A stretch of DNA of 54,613 bases from Micromonospora sp. MH99 (GCF_021442385.1 NZ_MUZA01000042.1:1-54613); one strand, 5' to 3'. Shown: positions 33,766-42,890, counted from the stretch's first letter. Program-made: numbers and translations. The notes: a model not told the origin generated them from the sequence alone.

Positions 33766-35838
33766 TCAGACCGGCGCCGGCTGGGCCCCGGCGGGCGCGG
33801 CTGGTTCCTCGTCGACCACGGCCCCGGTGAACTGCGAGCGGTAGAGCCGGTGGTACGCGCCGTGGGCGGCGAGCAACTGCTCGTGGGTGCCCTGCTCGAC
33901 GATCCGGCCGTTCTCCATCATCAGGATCAGGTCGGCGTCGCGGATGGTGGAGAGCCGGTGCGCGATGACGAAGCTGGTCCGGTCCGAGCGCAGCGCCGCC
34001 ATCGCCCGTTGGAGCAGCACCTCGGTACGGGTGTCCACCGAGCTGGTCGCCTCGTCCAGGATCAGCAGGGACGGTTCGGCGAGGAACGCCCGGGCGATGG
34101 TGATGAGCTGCTTCTCGCCGGCGCTGACGTTGCTGCCCTCCTCGTCGATGACCGTGTCGTAGCCGTCCGGGAGGCTGCGCACGAACCGGTCCACGAAGGT
34201 GGCGCGGGCCGCGGCGACGATCTCCTCCTCGGTCGCGTCCGGCCGGCCGTACGCGATGTTGTCGCGGATGGTGCCGCCGAAGAGCCAGGTGTCCTGGAGC
34301 ACCATGCCGATCCGTCCGCGCAGGTCGTCGCGGCGCATCGTGGTGATGTCCACCCCGTCGAGGGTGATCCGGCCGGCGTCCAGCTCGTAGAACCGCATCA
34401 CCAGGTTGACCAGGGTGGTCTTGCCGGCCCCCGTCGGGCCGACGATGGCCACTGTGTGCCCGGGCTCGGCGACCAGCGACAGGTCGTCGATCAGCGGCTT
34501 GTCCGGTTCGTAGCGGAACGAGACGTGCTCGAACTCGACCCGACCGTGCGGGTCGGTGACCCGGGCCGGCGCGATCGGGTCGGGGGTCTGCTCGTCGGCG
34601 TCGAGCACCGCGAAGACCCGCTCGGCCGACGCCACCCCGGACTGGAGCAGGTTCGCCATCGAGGCGAGCTGGGTCAGCGGTTGGGTGAACTGGCGGGAGT
34701 ACTGGATGAACGCCTGTACGTCGCCGAGGCTCATCGTCCCCGAGGCCACCCGCAGTCCGCCGACCACGGCGATGGCCACGTAGCTCAGGTTCCCGATGAA
34801 CATCATCGACGGCATGATGATCCCGGAGATGAACTGGGCGCCGAAGCTGGCCCGGAACAGCTCCTCGTTCTTCGCGTGGAACTCGGCCTCCACCTCACGC
34901 TGCCGGCCGAAGACCTTCACCAGCTCGTGACCGGTGTACGCCTCTTCGATCTGGCCGTTCAGCTCGCCGGTGTGCTTCCACTGGGCGATGAACTGCTGCT
35001 GCGAGCGCTTGGCGATGCGCTGGGTGACCAGCACCGACAGCGGGACGGCCACCAGAGCCACCAGGGCCAGCAGCGGGGAGATCCAGAACATCACGGCCAG
35101 CACGCCGATGACGGTCAGCAGCGAGGTGAGCAGCTGGCTCAAGGTCTGCTGGAGGCTCGTCGAGATGTTGTCGATGTCGTTGGTCACCCGGCTGAGCAGC
35201 TCACCACGGGGCTGGCGGTCGAAGTAGGGCAAAGGCAGCCGGTTGAGCTTCTCCTCCACCTCGGCGCGCAGCCGCAGGACGGTGCGCTGGACCACCCCGT
35301 TGAGCAGCCAGCCCTGCCACCACGACAGCACGCTCGCCGCCAGGTAGAGGCCGAGCACCAGCAGCAGCACCCGGCCCAGGGCGTCGAAGTCGATGCCCAC
35401 CCCGGGCACCACGTCCATCCGGGCCAGCATGTCGGCGAAGCTGTCGTTACCGCTGGCCCGCGCCGCCGCGACGGCCTGTTCGGTGGTCGTGCCCGCCTCC
35501 AACCGCCGACCGATCACCCCACTGAAGATCAGGTCGGTGGCGTGGCCGAGGATCTTCGGCCCGGCCACGCTGAACCCGACGCTCACCACGGCGAGGGTGA
35601 TGATCGCGGTCAGGTGCAGCCGGTGCGGGCGCAGCCGACCGAGCAGCCGTCGGGCCGACGGCCCGAAGTTCATCGACTTCTCGGCGGGCATCCCCGCGCT
35701 CATCCAGGGCGGGCCGCCGCCCGGCCGTCCGGCCGGCAGCCGCTTCGGCGTCGCCGCGCCGCCGCCGGGTTGCTGCGTGTCACCGCCCGGCTTCTGACTG
35801 GGTACGGTCGCGGTCCGCGACTCGTCGGCCTCGCTCAT
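33766..35838 (-). CDS. ABC exporter half-transporter (catalytic-Glu subunit)
   Basis: This 690-residue protein has a ~60-residue Pro/Gly-rich cytoplasmic N-terminus, six membrane helices (residues ~85-370) and an ABC domain with Walker A GPTGAGKTT and Walker B LLILDEATSS carrying the catalytic Glu. Its signature is degenerate (VSAGEKQ). The partner upstream has the opposite pattern, so the pair forms a heterodimeric exporter with one consensus and one degenerate ATP site, as in TM287/288-type multidrug or lipid exporters. The ATG overlaps the partner's stop as ATGA. It is the last gene of doxX-marR-ABC-ABC. Confidence 0.93.
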   Translation of the reverse strand: MSEADESRTATVPSQKPGGDTQQPGGGAATPKRLPAGRPGGGPPWMSAGMPAEKSMNFGPSARRLLGRLRPHRLHLTAIITLAVVSVGFSVAGPKILGHATDLIFSGVIGRRLEAGTTTEQAVAAARASGNDSFADMLARMDVVPGVGIDFDALGRVLLLVLGLYLAASVLSWWQGWLLNGVVQRTVLRLRAEVEEKLNRLPLPYFDRQPRGELLSRVTNDIDNISTSLQQTLSQLLTSLLTVIGVLAVMFWISPLLALVALVAVPLSVLVTQRIAKRSQQQFIAQWKHTGELNGQIEEAYTGHELVKVFGRQREVEAEFHAKNEELFRASFGAQFISGIIMPSMMFIGNLSYVAIAVVGGLRVASGTMSLGDVQAFIQYSRQFTQPLTQLASMANLLQSGVASAERVFAVLDADEQTPDPIAPARVTDPHGRVEFEHVSFRYEPDKPLIDDLSLVAEPGHTVAIVGPTGAGKTTLVNLVMRFYELDAGRITLDGVDITTMRRDDLRGRIGMVLQDTWLFGGTIRDNIAYGRPDATEEEIVAAARATFVDRFVRSLPDGYDTVIDEEGSNVSAGEKQLITIARAFLAEPSLLILDEATSSVDTRTEVLLQRAMAALRSDRTSFVIAHRLSTIRDADLILMMENGRIVEQGTHEQLLAAHGAYHRLYRSQFTGAVVDEEPAAPAGAQPAPV

Positions 35839-37568
35839 GCCGCCACCTCCGCCGTCTGCTGGGAAGCCACGATCTCGGCGTACGTCGGGCAGGTCTCCAA
35901 CAACTCCGCGTGTCGTCCCACTCCGACGACCCCTCCGTTCTCGAGCACGATGATCTGGTCGGCGTCGACGATCGTGGACACCCGCTGGGCCACGATCACC
36001 ACCGCCGACTGTGCGGTGACCGGGCGCAGTGCCGCCCGCAGCCGCGCGTCGGTGCCGAGGTCGAGCGCCGAGAACGAGTCGTCGAAGAGGTAGATCTCCG
36101 GCTGCCGGACCAGGGCACGGGCGATGGCGAGGCGTTGCCGCTGCCCACCCGAGACGGTGCTGCCGCCCTGGGCGATCGGCGCGTCCAGGCCTCCGGGCAT
36201 CTGGGCCACGAAGTCGCGGGCCTGCGCGATCTCCAGCGCCGCCCACAGTTCCTCGTCGGTGGCGTCCGGGTTGCCGTAGCGCAGGTTGCTGGCGACCGTG
36301 CCGGTGAACAGGTACGGCCGCTGCGGCACCAGGCCGATGCGTCGCCACAGCTCGTCCGGTTCCAGCTCGCGGACGTCCACCCCGTCGACCAGTACCGCGC
36401 CGCCGGTGACGTCGACCAGGCGGGGTACGAGCGACAGCAGTGTCGTCTTGCCCGCGCCGGTGCTGCCGATGATCGCGGTGGTGGTGCCCGCGGTGGCCTT
36501 GAAGGAGATGTCGCGCAGCACCGGCTCGACCGCGCCCGGGTACTGGAAGCGCACCCCGCGCAGCTCCAGCTCGGCCCGGCTGGGCAGCTCGGTGACCGGC
36601 GCGGCGGCGGGGACCACCGAGGAGTCGGTGTCCAGCACCTCGACGATCCGCTCGGCGCAGACCGCGGCCCGGGGCACCATCATCAGCATGAAGGTGGCCA
36701 TCATCACGGCCATCAGGATCTGCATCAGGTACTGCAGGAACGCGGTGAGCGCGCCGATCTCGATCGCGCCCGAGTCGACCCGCTGCGCGCCGAACCAGAG
36801 CACCGCCACGCTGGACACGTTCAGCACCAGCATGACCACCGGGAAGATCAACGCCAACAGCCGTCCGGTACGCAGGGCGGTGGCGGTCAGGTCGGCGTTG
36901 GCGACACCGAAGCGGTCCGTCTCGTACGGCTCGCGGACGAAGGCGCGCACCACCCGGATGCCGGTGATCTGCTCGCGCAGCACCCGGTTGACCGTGTCGA
37001 TCCGGGTCTGCATGAGCCGGAAGCCCGGCACCATCCGCCGGATGATGGCACTCAGCGCGACGGCCAGCACCGGCACGCTGACCAGCATCAGCCAGGAGAG
37101 CCCGATGTCCTCGCGCAGCGCCATGAAGACGCCGCCGACGCTCATGATCGGAGCGGCGACCAGCATGGTGCAGCTCATCAGCACGAGCATCTGCACCTGT
37201 TGCACGTCGTTGGTGTTGCGGGTGATCAGCGACGGTGCGCCGAACCGGGCCACCTCACGGGCGGAGAAGAGATTGACGTGCGCGAACAGTCGGGCGCGAA
37301 CGTCCCGCCCGAAGCCCATCGCGGTCCGGGCGCCGAGGTAGACGGCGGCGATCGAGCAGACGATCTGGACCAGGCTGACCAGCAGCATCCAGCCGCCGGT
37401 GTGCACGATGTAGTCGGTGTCGCCCCGGGCCACGCCCTTGTCGATGATGTCGGCGTTGAGGCTGGGCAGGTAGAGCGAGGCCATGGTGCCCACGAACTGG
37501 AGCAGCACCACCGCCAGCAGCGGTCTGGAGTACGAGCGCAGTTGACCGCGCAGCAGTCTGATCAGCAC
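35835..37568 (-). CDS. ABC exporter half-transporter (degenerate Walker B subunit)
   Basis: This 577-residue half-transporter has six membrane helices in the first ~300 residues and an ABC domain with Walker A GSTGAGKTT, a perfect signature VSGGQRQR, and Walker B IYLFDDSFSALD, in which Asp replaces the catalytic Glu. That makes its own ATP site degenerate, complementing the partner. The GTG at 37568 overlaps the MarR stop by seven bases, which fixes the start. Control by the adjacent MarR suggests export of a toxic small molecule or antibiotic. Confidence 0.93.
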   Translation of the reverse strand: MLIRLLRGQLRSYSRPLLAVVLLQFVGTMASLYLPSLNADIIDKGVARGDTDYIVHTGGWMLLVSLVQIVCSIAAVYLGARTAMGFGRDVRARLFAHVNLFSAREVARFGAPSLITRNTNDVQQVQMLVLMSCTMLVAAPIMSVGGVFMALREDIGLSWLMLVSVPVLAVALSAIIRRMVPGFRLMQTRIDTVNRVLREQITGIRVVRAFVREPYETDRFGVANADLTATALRTGRLLALIFPVVMLVLNVSSVAVLWFGAQRVDSGAIEIGALTAFLQYLMQILMAVMMATFMLMMVPRAAVCAERIVEVLDTDSSVVPAAAPVTELPSRAELELRGVRFQYPGAVEPVLRDISFKATAGTTTAIIGSTGAGKTTLLSLVPRLVDVTGGAVLVDGVDVRELEPDELWRRIGLVPQRPYLFTGTVASNLRYGNPDATDEELWAALEIAQARDFVAQMPGGLDAPIAQGGSTVSGGQRQRLAIARALVRQPEIYLFDDSFSALDLGTDARLRAALRPVTAQSAVVIVAQRVSTIVDADQIIVLENGGVVGVGRHAELLETCPTYAEIVASQQTAEVAA

Positions 37569-38044
37569 GACGGTTCCTTCGCGTCGGTGGGTCGTCCGGT
37601 CATCCGCGGGTCGTCCCCGCTGCCGATGACCTCGAGCAGGAACTCCCTGATCACCTGGGCTTTCGCCGGGTCGGCGTCGACCGAGGTGAGCGGGCTTCCG
37701 GAGTGCATGAGGGCGCCGAGCGCCGCCACCCGCTCCCGCCCGGCGGGGGTGATGGCGAGTCGGATGCTGCGCCGGTCGCTGTCGTCGCGCTGCCGCTCGA
37801 CCAGACCGTCGCGTTCGAGTGTGTCGACGATGCCGGTCAGGGTCGCCGGGCGGACGAACCCCTTCTCGGCGACCTGGCGGTGGGGCAGCTCGCCGTGTCG
37901 GGCGAGCGTCATCAGGGTGATCATGCCGGCCTGGGTGAGGCCGTGCTCCTCGGCGAGATAGCGGTTCCACCGTTGCCCGACGAGGTGCCCGGCCACCACC
38001 AGCAGCCGCCCGAGCGGCACATCCTGGAGGGTGACGAGTTCCAC
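37562..38044 (-). CDS. MarR family regulator of the ABC exporter
   Basis: The 160-residue protein has the MarR winged helix: LTQAGMITLMTLARHGELPHRQVAEKGFVRPATLTGIVDTLERDGLVERQ, then the wing with DDSDRRSIRLAITPAGRE. A C-terminal extension holds the dimerisation helix. It is translated just before, and overlaps, the ABC exporter genes and presumably represses them until a ligand binds. The palindrome CCCTGA-TAG-TCAGGG 16 bases before its ATG is the likely operator. Confidence 0.93.
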   Translation of the reverse strand: MELVTLQDVPLGRLLVVAGHLVGQRWNRYLAEEHGLTQAGMITLMTLARHGELPHRQVAEKGFVRPATLTGIVDTLERDGLVERQRDDSDRRSIRLAITPAGRERVAALGALMHSGSPLTSVDADPAKAQVIREFLLEVIGSGDDPRMTGRPTDAKEPSC

Positions 38045-38059
38045 GCGAGTACATTAGCT

Positions 38060-38074
38060 CCCTGATAGTCAGGG
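38060..38074. promoter_or_regulatory. Operator palindrome before marR-ABC
   Basis: CCCTGA and TCAGGG flank TAG, a perfect 15-bp dyad 16 bases upstream of the MarR ATG. It overlaps the stop codon of doxX. Size and symmetry suit a MarR dimer; the assignment is inferred from position. Confidence 0.6.
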
Positions 38075-38515
38075 GCCAAACGAAATAGCCGCAGCCGTGG
38101 CGACGAACACGAGTTGCAGGACGGTGCGTTGCGCGAGCGGGGTGACCGGGCGCCCGGCGAGGGTCAGTTTCCGGCGTGCGGCCGAGACGTTGGCCGGGAA
38201 CATCGCGAGCATGAGCAGGCCGAGCCCGGCCGCGGCCAGCCGGGCCGTCGCCGGGATCAGCAGCCCGGCGGCGCCGACCAGCTCCAGTACGCCGGTGACG
38301 GTGACCAGCAGGTCCGGCCGGGGCAGGCCGGGCGGGACCATCGCGATCAGTCCGGCCCGGCGCTGGCCGACGAAGTGGGCGAGGCCGGTCACGAGGAACA
38401 GCAGCGCCAGCCCGACCCGCAGCGCGGGGTGCCAGCCGTCGAGTGCGTCGACGCCGGCCAGGCCGGCCAGTCGGGCCAGGGCGGTGCCGACCACAAGGGC
38501 GATCAGGGGTGCCAT
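38069..38515 (-). CDS. DoxX family membrane protein
   Basis: The 148-residue protein has four hydrophobic helices and DoxX features: FLVTGLAHFVGQRRAGLIAMVPPGLPRP and VTGVLELVGAAGLLIPATAR. DoxX proteins are small membrane proteins linked to thiol and oxidative stress or to quinone metabolism. GAGGAGG lies six bases before the ATG at 38515, which fixes the start. It diverges from the TetR gene across two operator palindromes and is followed after 24 bases by marR, so read-through into the exporter operon is possible. Confidence 0.88.
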   Translation of the reverse strand: MAPLIALVVGTALARLAGLAGVDALDGWHPALRVGLALLFLVTGLAHFVGQRRAGLIAMVPPGLPRPDLLVTVTGVLELVGAAGLLIPATARLAAAGLGLLMLAMFPANVSAARRKLTLAGRPVTPLAQRTVLQLVFVATAAAISFGP

Positions 38516-38534
38516 CGAAATCCTCCTCGGCATC

Positions 38535-38553
38535 ATCTTGTCGATGACAAGAT
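38535..38553. promoter_or_regulatory. TetR operator 1 (perfect)
   Basis: ATCTTGTC and GACAAGAT flank GAT in a perfect 19-bp palindrome in the doxX-tetR intergenic region. A second copy with one mismatch has its centre 34 bp away. The location between the divergent regulator and target indicates a TetR operator. Confidence 0.8.
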
Positions 38554-38568
38554 TGCGTGCGGAGTGGC

Positions 38569-38587
38569 ATCTTGTCAATGGCAAGAT
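38569..38587. promoter_or_regulatory. TetR operator 2 (one mismatch)
   Basis: ATCTTGTC and GGCAAGAT flank AAT; it is the same sequence as operator 1 except for one arm base and the centre. It ends 11 bases before the tetR ATG, well placed for autorepression. Confidence 0.78.
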
Positions 38588-38598
38588 AAGATCCGGGA

Positions 38599-39156
38599 AT
38601 GACCGGGACGCGCGGCTACCATCACGGCGACCTTCGTCGCGCCCTGCTCGCCGCCGCCGTCGAGGCGATCGACGAGGCGAGCCCGACGGCCCTGAGCCTG
38701 CGCGACCTCGCCCGGCGGGCCGGTGTCTCGCACGCCGCGCCGGCACACCACTTCGGCGACAAGGCCGGCCTGCTCACCGCGCTGGCCGCCGAGGGTTTCA
38801 ACCTGCTGGCCGAGGCGCTGGAGACCGCCGACGACCTGTTGGCGGCCGGCGTCGCGTACGTCGACTTCGCCGTCCGGCACCGCGCGCACTTCGAGGTGAT
38901 GTTCCGGCCCGAGCTGTACCGGGCCGACGACGCGGAACTGATCGCCGCACGGGGCCGCTCCGGCGCCGCGCTCCGCTCGGGAGTGGCGAGACTGTCCTCA
39001 GACGACGCGTCCGCCGACACCGACCGGGATGCGCTCGCCGCCTGGTCCATCGCGCACGGCTTCGCCACGCTCTGGCTGGCCGGTGCCCTGCCGGACCGGG
39101 TCGGCACCGATCCCCACGACGCGGCCCGTACGGTGCTGCGTCGCCTGTTCGACTGA
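38599..39156 (+). CDS. TetR/AcrR family transcriptional regulator
   Basis: This 185-residue regulator has a TetR N-terminus (YHHGDLRRALLAAAVEAIDE), the helix-turn-helix LSLRDLARRAGVSHAAPAHHFGDKAGLLTALAAEGF, and a WHG-type C-terminal ligand domain (FEVMFRPELYRADD). It resembles the group whose C-terminal domain is TetR_C_13/WHG. It is divergent from doxX, and the 83-base gap contains two matching palindromes, so control of doxX and of itself is strongly suggested. Confidence 0.93.
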   Translation: MTGTRGYHHGDLRRALLAAAVEAIDEASPTALSLRDLARRAGVSHAAPAHHFGDKAGLLTALAAEGFNLLAEALETADDLLAAGVAYVDFAVRHRAHFEVMFRPELYRADDAELIAARGRSGAALRSGVARLSSDDASADTDRDALAAWSIAHGFATLWLAGALPDRVGTDPHDAARTVLRRLFD

Positions 39157-39176
39157 CCGTCGAAAGCCCCTTCGGG

Positions 39177-39665
39177 TCAGCTCTGCGGGCTGCCCGCCGG
39201 CCGGTCGGCAGGGGCGGTGGCGACGTACTCCCGCATGACCTCGGTGACGGCCCGCAGGAATGCGGTGGTCGCCGCCGCCTCTTGCGGGGTCAACCGGCTC
39301 ACCACCTGGTCCACGCCGACGAGCATCGGTCGCAGTGCCGCCAGGACCTCGTCGTACGCCTGCTCGGTCACTTCCAGCGCGAGGCGACGCCGGTCGTGCG
39401 GGTGCGGGGCGCGGCGTACGTGGCCGGCCTGCACCAGGCGGTCCACCAGAGTGGTGGCCGAGGCGGAGCGGATGCCGAGCCGGTGGCCCAGCTCGACCGG
39501 CCCGAGCGGCTCGGAGCTGGAGATCAGGTGGTCGATCGCCGCGGCGTCGGTGGTGCCGATCCCCAGTCGACGGGCCAGAGCACCCCGGGTGTCGCCGGCC
39601 ACGCGCAACAGCTCCCGCAGCGCACGAGCCGTCTCGCTGGTCGGGGTTGACGGGGGCCGCGCCAT
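39177..39665 (-). CDS. MarR family regulator of the MFS transporter
   Basis: The 162-residue protein has the MarR core: TTDAAAIDHLISSSEPLGPVELGHRLGIRSASATTLVDRLVQAGHV, followed by the wing PHPHDRRRLALEVTEQA. It is divergent from a 14-helix MFS exporter, with a 21-bp AT-centred palindrome in the 58-base gap. It is most likely a repressor of that exporter and of itself, released by the exported compound. Confidence 0.93.
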   Translation of the reverse strand: MARPPSTPTSETARALRELLRVAGDTRGALARRLGIGTTDAAAIDHLISSSEPLGPVELGHRLGIRSASATTLVDRLVQAGHVRRAPHPHDRRRLALEVTEQAYDEVLAALRPMLVGVDQVVSRLTPQEAAATTAFLRAVTEVMREYVATAPADRPAGSPQS

Positions 39666-39686
39666 GGGTAAAAGCTAGCAGCCCGG

Positions 39687-39707
39687 GTAGCTAGAAAATC
39701 TAGCTAC
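39687..39707. promoter_or_regulatory. MarR/MFS divergent operator
   Basis: Nine-base arms GTAGCTAGA and TCTAGCTAC flank AAA, a perfect dyad between the divergent marR and MFS genes. A partial AGCTAGC copy lies at 39673-39679. Its low GC stands out from the surroundings, as expected for a regulator site overlapping promoters. Confidence 0.78.
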
Positions 39708-39723
39708 CAGAAGGAGAGAGTCA

Positions 39724-41355
39724 ATGGCCGAGAACGGGCGCGGACGCTGGTGGGGGCTGTTCGCGATCAGCCTGGGCGTCGCGATGATCATCGTGGATGC
39801 CACGATCGTGAACGTCGCCGTCCCGCAGATCATCCGGGACCTCGACATCACCTCGACGGACGCGCAGTGGGTCCAGGAGGCGTACACCCTGGTCTTCGCG
39901 GCGCTGCTGCTGGTGGCCGGTCGCTTCGCCGACCGGTCCGGACGCCGGCGGATGTTCGTGACCGGGGTGGTCGTCTTCGTGGCAGCCAGCGTGCTGGCCG
40001 CCCTGGCCGGCTCCGGCGAAACCCTGATCGCCTCCCGGGTGCTCCAGGGCGTCGGCGGCGCCATGATGCTGCCCACCTCGCTCTCGCTGTTGAACGCCAA
40101 CTTCACCGGACGGGACCGGGGTATCGCCTTCGCCGTCTGGGGCTCCACCATCGGCGGTGCGGCGGCCCTCGGCCCGCTGCTGGGCGGCTGGCTGACCACC
40201 GAGTACTCGTGGCGCTGGGCCTTCGGCATCAACGTCCCCGTCGGCGTGGCAGTCGTCGCGGTGACCCTCGCGCTGGTCGCCGAGTCCCGCGACGACCGCG
40301 CCGAGCGGGGCATCGACATCATCGGCGCGCTGCTCTCCGTGCTCGGCATGACAGGCGTCGTCTTCGCCCTCATCGAGGGTCGCACCTACGGCTGGTGGCA
40401 GCGGGAGAAGCCGTTCAGCCTCTTCGGGCTGGACTGGAACTTCACCCTCTCGCCCGTACCCGTGGCCGGTCTGCTCGGCCTCGCGGCGCTCGCCGTCTTC
40501 CTCGGTCACCAGCTCCGCCGCAACCGCGTCGGCCGGCCCGCCCTGCTCGACCTGTCGCTGTTCGGGATCGGGTCGTTCCGCAACGGCGTGCTCGCCGCCG
40601 CCATCGTCAGCCTCGGCGAATTCGGGCTGCTCTTCGCGCTGCCGCTGTGGTACCAGAACGTGCTCGGCTACAGCGCGTTCGACACCGGTCTGGCGTTGCT
40701 GCCACTCGCCGTGGGCAGCTTCCTCGCCAGCGGCATCGGCGCCCCGCTGACCCAACGCCTCGGCGCCGCCCGGGTCGTCCAGCTCGGCGTCGCCGCCGAA
40801 CTGGTCGGGGTCGCCGGGTTGGGCTTCGTCGTCGCACCCGACACCCGCTGGTGGGCTCCGTTGGGCTTCCTCTTCGTCTACGGCATCGGCGTCGGAATGG
40901 CCACCGCCCAACTGACCGGGGTGTCGCTCTCCGAGGTGCCGGTGCAGCGCAGCGGGCAGGGCTCCGGCGTACAGAGCACCGCCCGGCAGGTCGGCTCGGC
41001 GCTCGGCATCGCCGTACTGGGCACCGTCCTCTTCGCCAGCCTCGGCGGCATCCTCGGCGACCGGTTGGTCGACCAGCCGGGCCTCGACGCCGGGCAGCGG
41101 GACCAGGTGGTCACGGCCGTCAAGGAGAGCGCCGGAGCGGCCATCGGGGGCCTGGCGGAAGACCCGCGTACCGCACCGATCGCCCAGGAGGCCCGCATCG
41201 CCTTCTCCGACGCGACCCGGTACGCGGCCTTCGCCGCCGCCGGCTTCCTCCTGATCGGCCTGGTGGCCTGCGCCCGGCTGCCCCGCACCCGCCCCGAGCC
41301 GCCCGCACCGACCGGCGCTGCTACCAGCTCGTCGGCAGCGGCATCCCCTCGGTGA
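39724..41355 (+). CDS. DHA2-type MFS drug transporter (14 helices)
   Basis: The 543-residue protein starts with a DHA2 N-terminal helix (MIIVDATIVNVAVPQI), motif A variant GRFADRSGRRRMF, motif C region GGAAALGPLLGGWLT, and enough hydrophobic segments for 14 membrane helices. Such proton antiporters export drugs or secondary metabolites. AAGGAGAG lies just before the ATG. The divergent MarR and shared palindrome indicate substrate-responsive control. Its last 35 bases overlap the convergent guaB1 gene. Confidence 0.93.
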   Translation: MAENGRGRWWGLFAISLGVAMIIVDATIVNVAVPQIIRDLDITSTDAQWVQEAYTLVFAALLLVAGRFADRSGRRRMFVTGVVVFVAASVLAALAGSGETLIASRVLQGVGGAMMLPTSLSLLNANFTGRDRGIAFAVWGSTIGGAAALGPLLGGWLTTEYSWRWAFGINVPVGVAVVAVTLALVAESRDDRAERGIDIIGALLSVLGMTGVVFALIEGRTYGWWQREKPFSLFGLDWNFTLSPVPVAGLLGLAALAVFLGHQLRRNRVGRPALLDLSLFGIGSFRNGVLAAAIVSLGEFGLLFALPLWYQNVLGYSAFDTGLALLPLAVGSFLASGIGAPLTQRLGAARVVQLGVAAELVGVAGLGFVVAPDTRWWAPLGFLFVYGIGVGMATAQLTGVSLSEVPVQRSGQGSGVQSTARQVGSALGIAVLGTVLFASLGGILGDRLVDQPGLDAGQRDQVVTAVKESAGAAIGGLAEDPRTAPIAQEARIAFSDATRYAAFAAAGFLLIGLVACARLPRTRPEPPAPTGAATSSSAAASPR

Positions 41356-42760
41356 AGCCGGCGGCGCTCTGCACGCCGACGATCGCGCGCTCGTGGAACT
41401 GCGTCAGGTCCCGCGCTCCGGCGTAGGTGAAGGCGCTGCGGACCCCGGCGATGATCTCGTCGATCAGGTCCTCGACGCCGGGCCGGGTCGGGTCCAGATA
41501 CATCCGCGCCGAGGAGATGCCCTCCTCGAACACCGCCTTGCGGGCCCGGTCGTACGGGCTGTCGTCGGCGGTACGCGCGCTGACCGCCCGCGCCGAGGCC
41601 ATCCCGAAGCTCTCCTTGTACCGCCGACCGTCCGGCTCGGTGTAGAGGTCACCGGGAGACTCGTAGGTGCCGGCGAACCAGGAGCCGATCATCACGTTCG
41701 ACGCGCCGGCGGCGAGCGCGAGCGCCACGTCGCGGGGGTGCCGCACGCCGCCGTCGGCCCAGACGTGCCGGCCCAGCTCGCGGGCCGCCGTCGAGCAGTC
41801 CAGCACGGCGGAGAACTGCGGTCGGCCCACGCCGGTCATCATGCGGGTGGTGCACATCGCGCCCGGCCCGACACCTACCTTGATGATGTCCGCGCCGGCC
41901 TCGACCAGGTCGCGTACCCCCTCGGCGGTGACGACGTTGCCGGCCGCCACCGGAACGCCCGGGTCCAGCTTGCGGACCGCCCGCAACGCCGAGATCATCC
42001 GCTCCTGGTGGCCGTGCGCGGTGTCCACGACAAGCGTGTCCACGCCTGCCTCCAGCAGTGCGGCGGCCTTGCCGGTGACGTCGCCGTTGATCCCGACCGC
42101 CGCGGCGATGCGCAGCCGCCCCCGGTCGTCCACGGCCGGCGTGTAGAGGGTGGCCCGCAGCGCGCCCTGCCGGGTCAGCATGCCGACCAGCCGACCGTCG
42201 GCGTCCACCACCGGGGCGAGCCGGCGCCGGCCGGCGGAGAGCAGGTCGAAGCCGGTACGCGGGTCCGCGTCCGCCGGGACGGTGTGCAGCTCGGTGGACA
42301 TGACGTGCCGCAGCTGGGCGAACCGGTCCACGCCCGTGGTGTCCGCCTCGGTGACCACGCCCACCGGCCGACCGGCCTCGTCGACAACGATCACCGCGCC
42401 GTGCGACCGCTTCGGCAGGAGGTGGATGGCGTCCCCGACGGTCTCGGTGGGGCCCAGGGTGATGGGTGTGTCGTAGACCAGGTGTCGCTGCTTGACCCAG
42501 GCGACGACGTTCGCGACGACCTCGATCGGGATGTCCTGCGGGATCACGGCGATCGCGCCCCGCCGAGCCACCGTCTCGGCCATCCGCCGCCCGGCGACCG
42601 CCGTCATGTTCGACACCACCAGCGGGATGGTGGTGCCGGTGCCGTCACCGGTGGACAGGTCGACGTCCAGCCGGGAGCCGAGGTCGGAGCGGGCCGGCGC
42701 CATGAAGACGTCGGTATAGGTCAGGTCGTGCGCGGGAACCGCGCCGTGAAGGAAGCGCAC
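41321..42760 (-). CDS. guaB1: GuaB1 family IMP dehydrogenase-related protein (GMP reductase type)
   Basis: This 479-residue TIM-barrel enzyme has the IMPDH/GMPR catalytic loop GVGPGAMCTTRMMTGVGRPQ with the nucleophilic Cys, ADGGVRHPRDVALALAAGASNVMIG for phosphate binding, and a CBS pair around residues 95-210 (HVMSTELHTVPADA). The GuaB1 group of actinobacteria, including the mycobacterial protein, has been described as a CBS-containing GMP reductase that returns GMP to IMP. The GTG at 42760 gives the family-like N-terminus VRFLHG; a further GTG lies 27 bases upstream. CBS domains imply purine-nucleotide control. Confidence 0.92.
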   Translation of the reverse strand: MRFLHGAVPAHDLTYTDVFMAPARSDLGSRLDVDLSTGDGTGTTIPLVVSNMTAVAGRRMAETVARRGAIAVIPQDIPIEVVANVVAWVKQRHLVYDTPITLGPTETVGDAIHLLPKRSHGAVIVVDEAGRPVGVVTEADTTGVDRFAQLRHVMSTELHTVPADADPRTGFDLLSAGRRRLAPVVDADGRLVGMLTRQGALRATLYTPAVDDRGRLRIAAAVGINGDVTGKAAALLEAGVDTLVVDTAHGHQERMISALRAVRKLDPGVPVAAGNVVTAEGVRDLVEAGADIIKVGVGPGAMCTTRMMTGVGRPQFSAVLDCSTAARELGRHVWADGGVRHPRDVALALAAGASNVMIGSWFAGTYESPGDLYTEPDGRRYKESFGMASARAVSARTADDSPYDRARKAVFEEGISSARMYLDPTRPGVEDLIDEIIAGVRSAFTYAGARDLTQFHERAIVGVQSAAGFTEGMPLPTSW

Positions 42761-42890
42761 CTGAACATCATTCCTGCTCGCGCCCACTCCTGCCGCCGCT
42801 GGTGGCTCAAACCACCCCCACCGCCCGGTCCTGTGCGGCGGGTCACCGGCCGGCAGGTGCGCCGGAGCCGCCGTTGGGTGGTGGGGTCCG

